Source: Falsihalocynthiibacter arcticus
GTDB taxonomy: Bacteria; Pseudomonadota; Alphaproteobacteria; Rhodobacterales; Rhodobacteraceae
DNA length: 46,566 bases
Reading direction: 5' to 3'
NCBI RefSeq assembly: GCF_000812665.2
Contig: NZ_CP014328.1
Coordinates: 1 to 46,566, forward strand
The position numbers were made by a program, and so were the translations under genes. Numbering within the stretch: the stretch's first letter is position 1; each line of letters begins with the position of its first letter. The notes beneath the pieces were generated by a model, which was not told the origin of the DNA, made no database searches, and worked only from the letters and a program-made list of their open reading frames with translations. Of this stretch, positions 43,368 to 46,566 are shown one piece after another.

Positions 43368-44161
43368 GTTCGATAGATATTCTTTTTGAAGCCAAGCCCG
43401 ACTGGGTCGACGTTCTAGCTCGGAAGCGTAGGGTGCTAGAAGTTAAGGCCCATAGCCAAAAAGATAGCGGTGCGCCGGGTGAGCTGTATTTCATAAGCAT
43501 TGAGACCGTCGGCGCGGATTCTATCAAAGCATTTGAAACTTCGGCTCACAGGCGCTTGCCAAAGTGCTGTATTGAGCGGCACATCAACGATGACACAAGT
43601 TTTTGCCTATACTTGAACTCAACTCGCCCGGTTTTTAGTGAGCAAGACGCATGGAGTTGGTGGGCGATGCTCGGAAGATACCTATCTAATCAAGATTTTG
43701 CATCCAAGCATGGCCTTTGGCCGCGTGATCAAGGCCTGAGTCACGGAAGCGCCGCAAACACTCAAATTCGAATGGAAGAGATAGCTGAGCCGTTGGGTTG
43801 GAAGTCAGAGGTCTTGGATTCAATTTTTCGTAGTCGTGGCTTTCTTTATGAGAGGCCGTTGAGGCAACACAAAGACAAGGAAAAGGGTTTCGTAAATCTG
43901 CGAAACCCTTGCCCAAGAGGGTGCAAGAAACTTCACTTTCCACATAGAAATCAGGAATGCAAAGGAGCTACATGTGAAGAGATCTGTAACAAATCTCATA
44001 AAGCTATACTTCGAGCATCTTGCCCAAACAGAGAAGTGATTGAACAACTGAATCGACTTGAAATTCTCCGTAAGTCTCAAGAGGAGCAACTGGTCAAAAC
44101 CCTTCTCAAAAAGGGCACTAGGTGCTGCGGTTCAATGAGAAATTGCCCTTTAGCGAGTTAG
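43364..44161 (+). CDS. Cysteine-rich protein coupled to the cyclase, possible E2-associated family
   Basis: This 265-aa protein overlaps the cyclase stop by ATGA, so it is co-translated. It contains PKCCIERHINDDTSFCLYL (about 67-84), WSWWAMLGRYLSNQ and GLSHGSAANTQ. A C-terminal cysteine-rich region follows (C183, C187, C199, C204, C208, C220, C254, C255, C261). The C-x-ERHI...FCL and LSHG-AA features recall the cysteine-rich proteins associated with bacterial E2/ubiquitin-like systems. I am working from memory, so this is tentative. It is the fourth gene of the locus. Confidence 0.55.
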   Translation: MSSIDILFEAKPDWVDVLARKRRVLEVKAHSQKDSGAPGELYFISIETVGADSIKAFETSAHRRLPKCCIERHINDDTSFCLYLNSTRPVFSEQDAWSWWAMLGRYLSNQDFASKHGLWPRDQGLSHGSAANTQIRMEEIAEPLGWKSEVLDSIFRSRGFLYERPLRQHKDKEKGFVNLRNPCPRGCKKLHFPHRNQECKGATCEEICNKSHKAILRASCPNREVIEQLNRLEILRKSQEEQLVKTLLKKGTRCCGSMRNCPLAS

Positions 44162-44277
44162 GCGCTTTCCAAAGCATCCGGCCGCCTAACCGGGGTAGCA
44201 ACGCTAACAAGCGTCGCATTTCAACAATCGCTCACAAGTCCAAAAGTCTCTGCGCTGTGGATCGGTGAAAGTAGTTG

Positions 44278-44305
44278 AAATTGTATCTCAATTGAGATAC
44301 AATTT
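44278..44305. promoter_or_regulatory. 28-bp perfect palindrome, RelB-type operator
   Basis: A continuous 14+14 palindrome, centred on CTCAATTGAG with arms AAATTGTATCT, ends 19 bp before the antitoxin ATG. Antitoxins of this type repress their operons at such sites. Confidence 0.75.
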
Positions 44306-44324
44306 TACTTAGGAGGATACTCAT

Positions 44325-44624
44325 ATGCCCGCACAAACTTCGATGCTCCATGTCCGCGTGGATGACCAACTCAAAGCTAAAGCCACTGACGCCCTTGCTG
44401 GGGTCGGCCTGACACTCTCGGATGCCGTGCGTATCCTGTTGACCCGCGTTGCAACGGAAGGCGGATTACCCGCAGGCCTGACTGCTGATCCAGACGCTTA
44501 TGACGCTTGGTTTCGAGCCAAAGTGCAGGAAGCTCTGGATGATCCGCGCCCCGCTGTTCCACATACCCAAGTGATGCAGGAAGCGCAGGCGCTGATTGAC
44601 GAGAAACGCCGTGCTCAAACTTGA
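44325..44624 (+). CDS. relB: RelB/DinJ-family antitoxin
   Basis: This 99-aa protein has an N-terminal ribbon-helix-helix (MLHVRVDDQLKAKATDALAGVGLTLSDAVRILLTRVA) typical of RelB/DinJ. A C-terminal part that would wrap the toxin follows. A strong ribosome-binding site (AGGAGG) precedes ATG. It sits directly upstream of and overlaps the toxin gene by 14 bp, behind a palindromic operator. Confidence 0.85.
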   Translation: MPAQTSMLHVRVDDQLKAKATDALAGVGLTLSDAVRILLTRVATEGGLPAGLTADPDAYDAWFRAKVQEALDDPRPAVPHTQVMQEAQALIDEKRRAQT

Positions 44625-44892
44625 ATGGAAGGCAACGGCAATCGCCGACCTGCTCGCGATTATCAATTATATTTCCGACGACAATCCTGACGCGGCCCAA
44701 GCTCTCAAAGACGAAATTGAGGCGAAAACCTCACGCCTCCCCGATAGCCCGCAGCTCTACCGCGTGGGGCGGATCGACGGCACACGCGAGATGGTCATCC
44801 GGCCAAACTACATCGTAATCTATGCTGAGAACGCCGTCGCTGTGACAATCCTGCGTGTACTCCACGCGGCCCAGCAATGGCCTGAGACGTAA
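44611..44892 (+). CDS. RelE/ParE-superfamily toxin
   Basis: This 93-aa toxin has the RelE/ParE fold features: KLEWKATAIADLLAIINYISDDNP at the N-terminus, SPQLYRVGRIDGTREMVIRPNYIVIYAENAVAVTILRVLHAAQQWP at the C-terminus (cited as a region). The RxxGRxxGTREM and RVLHAAQ pattern is close to ParE-like toxins. GTG at 44611 overlaps the antitoxin end. It probably ensures plasmid retention by acting when antitoxin decays. Whether it cuts mRNA or acts on gyrase is not clear from sequence. Confidence 0.85.
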   Translation: MLKLEWKATAIADLLAIINYISDDNPDAAQALKDEIEAKTSRLPDSPQLYRVGRIDGTREMVIRPNYIVIYAENAVAVTILRVLHAAQQWPET

Positions 44893-45106
44893 CGCCCCCT
44901 CCTGCTGGGACGGTCCGTAGGGGTGTTTATCATCAAGATTGTCGGGGTGCCGATTCTTATAAACCCTAAAGTCGTTTTCAGAAAAAACACTTGTCAAATA
45001 GAACACCAATTTCCCCCACCAACTCGCGTTATTGGTTTATTCATATCACGACTTAGGCGCCTTAAGCGTTTTTCACTCGCAGCATTTGTCACTATGGGCG
45101 GTGGTT
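44893..45106. other. Intergenic, nothing recognised
   Basis: About 210 bp between the toxin stop and the IS30 left end; no gene seen. Confidence 0.35.
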
Positions 45107-46276
45107 TCAACCGGTGGACGCAACACTTTAGTCTTTTGGAAGAGATGGAGTGTTGAACATGAAGTATCGTCGCAGAATTTACTATTCGTCTAAGCAGCGC
45201 ACGGAGATTTGGGATCGTTGGCAACGTGGGGAGTCCATGAGGTCGATTGGGCGCGTGTTTGATAGGCCCTCCTCGTCGGTCTTTTCAGTGATCTCGCCTA
45301 CGGGTGGCATTCGTCCACCAGATCGCAAACCTGGCACCCGTGCTTTGAGCCTTGTTGAGCGGGAGGAAATATCGCGTGGGCTGAGCATCAAATGTTCACT
45401 ACGCATGATAGCGCACCAATTAGGGCGCTCCCCGTCGACCATCAGCCGCGAGGTTAGGCGCAATGGTGGGCCTGCTGGATATCGTGCGGTGACTTCAGAC
45501 CAAGCAACGTGGGATCGCGCTTTGCGCCCCAAGGCATGTAAGCTGGCTTGTCATCCATCTTTGAGCCGCGCAGTATCAGCAAAGCTGCGACGTAAATGGT
45601 CGCCCGAGCAGATTGCGGGCTGGCTCAAACGTGCGTTTCCGGGAGAGGCGCAGAGACAAGTGTCACACGAGACGATATACAAAAGCCTATACATACAAGC
45701 ACGTGGCGTCCTCAAGAAGGAGCTGCTGGAGCATCTGCGTGCCAAGCGTACAGTTCGGCGGTCTAAGCATGCCAGCCTCAAGCGCAACGGTCTTGGTCAG
45801 ATCAAGAACGCCATATCAATCTCAGAAAGACCAGCATCGGTCGAGGATCGGGCTGTTCCAGGCCACTGGGAGGGCGATCTCATCGGAGGGTCCAAAAATA
45901 GCTACATTGCAACTCTCGTCGAACGTCATTCTCGGTACGTCATGCTGGTCAAAGTCGCCAACAAGGATACCGAAAGTGTCGTCACGGGGCTGATTAAATC
46001 GGCTCATAAATTGCCGCGTGAACTCTACAAATCTTTGACATGGGATCGTGGGAAAGAGCTGGCAGACCACCCGCGCTTCACGCTAGCAACCGACGTAGAC
46101 GTCTATTTTTGCGATCCTCAGTCTCCGTGGCAACGCGGATCAAATGAGAATACCAACCGATTGCTAAGGCAATATCTGCCTCGTGGGACTGATCTGTCGG
46201 TTCATTCGCAAGCCAAACTCAGCGCTATTGCCAGACAGTTGAACGAACGACCCCGCAAGACCTTGCAATATCAAAC
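45107..46276 (+). mobile_element. IS30-family element, left part (interrupted by IS3 copy A)
   Basis: The left inverted repeat is at 45107-45126 (TCAACCGGTGGACGCAACAC) and the right is the complement of 999-1018; both share GACGCAACAC. Without the inserted IS3 the element would be about 1.2 kb. Its exact outer ends and target duplication could not be fixed by eye. Confidence 0.75.
45150..46276 (+). pseudogene. IS30-family transposase, 5' part
   Basis: This frame encodes about 375 residues of an IS30-family transposase. It has an N-terminal helix-turn-helix region (RSIGRVFDRPSSSVFSVI), a second helix-turn-helix (RMIAHQLGRSPSTISREVRRNGG), and catalytic residues in HWEGDLIGG (first Asp), LTWDRGKELADH (second Asp) and RGSNENTNRLLRQYLPRG (Glu). 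The gene is cut near its end by IS3 copy A: the last 15 residues lie at 976-1018. The catalytic core is intact, so a truncated product with the foreign tail EVVAGIRTSS could be made. An ATG at 45160 is an alternative start. Confidence 0.88.
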
Positions 46277-46566
46277 AGAGGTGGTCGCGGGAATTCGGAC
46301 CAGTAGTTAAGGTGGATCAACTTTTGAAAGAGATGATCCAGAATGACGAAACGAAAGAACCATTCGCCCGATTTCAAAGCCAAGGTTGCGCTTGAAGCTA
46401 TCCGTGAAGAAATGACGATGGCGGAGTTGTCAAAGAAATATGGTGTGCATCCCACGCAGATTGGGGCTTGGAAGCGAGCCGCGATTAAGAATATGGCTGC
46501 GGGGTTTTCCAAACGAGGCAGCGATCCTGCACAGGTCGACGATGCTACGATAGACAAACTTCATTC
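46277..46566 (+). mobile_element. IS3-family element, copy A (left part; right part at 1-972)
   Basis: This is the left 290 bp of the element that continues at position 1. It starts AGAGGTGGTC, as at 11950. The AAC before it (46274-46276) is repeated after the right end (973-975). Confidence 0.95.
46343..46566 (+). CDS. IS3-family OrfA, copy A (continues at 1-58)
   Basis: The first 224 of 282 bases of orfA; the last 58 are at the other end of the window. Joined, the gene is the same length as the one at 12016-12297, with the same helix-turn-helix (AELSKKYGVHPTQIGAWK). Confidence 0.93.
   Translation, partial: MTKRKNHSPDFKAKVALEAIREEMTMAELSKKYGVHPTQIGAWKRAAIKNMAAGFSKRGSDPAQVDDATIDKLH

Noticed and set aside
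43364-44161. Naming the fourth Pycsar-locus gene outright as an E2 enzyme
   Set aside because: No clear E2 catalytic context (HPN-like motif plus Cys) is visible; only the cysteine-rich associated-protein pattern is, and that from memory.

Overview
The window looks like one complete circular plasmid of 46,566 bp, cut open inside an insertion sequence. The last bases run into the first without a gap, and this rebuilds a second IS3-family copy with the same length (1,262 bp) and the same proteins as the copy at 11950-13211, flanked by its own AAC target duplication. The gene families (KfrA, a ParA with N-terminal HTH plus RepB-like ParB, PrtD/PrtE-type secretion, RTX proteins) suggest an alphaproteobacterium, probably Rhodobacterales (Roseobacter group). 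That assignment is inferred from family resemblance only.

Layout. 1-1018: end of the IS3 copy, nested in an IS30-family element. 1.2-13.5 kb: accessory genes, namely a serine recombinase with an Abi_C protein, an FAD monooxygenase, a class D beta-lactamase, a glutathione S-transferase, several small exported or membrane proteins, and a membrane pseudo-ACP gene broken by IS3. 13.7-14.6 kb: a second serine recombinase with a putative res site. 14.8-22.6 kb: a type I secretion operon with a 1302-aa RTX protein; its ABC transporter gene is frameshifted. 22.9-25.8 kb: a PaeR7I/XhoI-type restriction-modification system with a decayed third gene. 26.1-29.7 kb: parB, parA and a winged-helix rep-like gene, carrying nine copies of the palindrome GTATCCGCGGATAC or one-base variants, almost all inside coding sequence. 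29.7-31.4 kb: AT-rich candidate origin, a zinc-finger protein, an odd 95-nt tRNA gene and a small regulator. 31.5-32.9 kb: a recent IS256-family insertion with a perfect 9-bp duplication. 33.2-36.6 kb: a giant primase/ATPase. 37-39.7 kb: small ribbon-helix-helix regulators and KfrA. 39.9-44.2 kb: a Pycsar-like cyclic-nucleotide defence locus. 44.3-44.9 kb: a RelB/RelE-type toxin-antitoxin pair. 45.1-46.3 kb: the IS30 element.

How the parts fit. The backbone (rep/parAB/KfrA/primase, two resolvases, RelBE) maintains the plasmid. The cargo is mainly defence (R-M, Abi, Pycsar) and export or resistance functions. I see no relaxase or type IV secretion genes, so the plasmid is probably not self-transmissible. 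The most notable signals are the palindromes embedded in the par/rep genes and the divergent Pycsar-like locus, with its WYL regulator, CNBD-membrane effector, tandem-domain class III cyclase and a cysteine-rich fourth protein.
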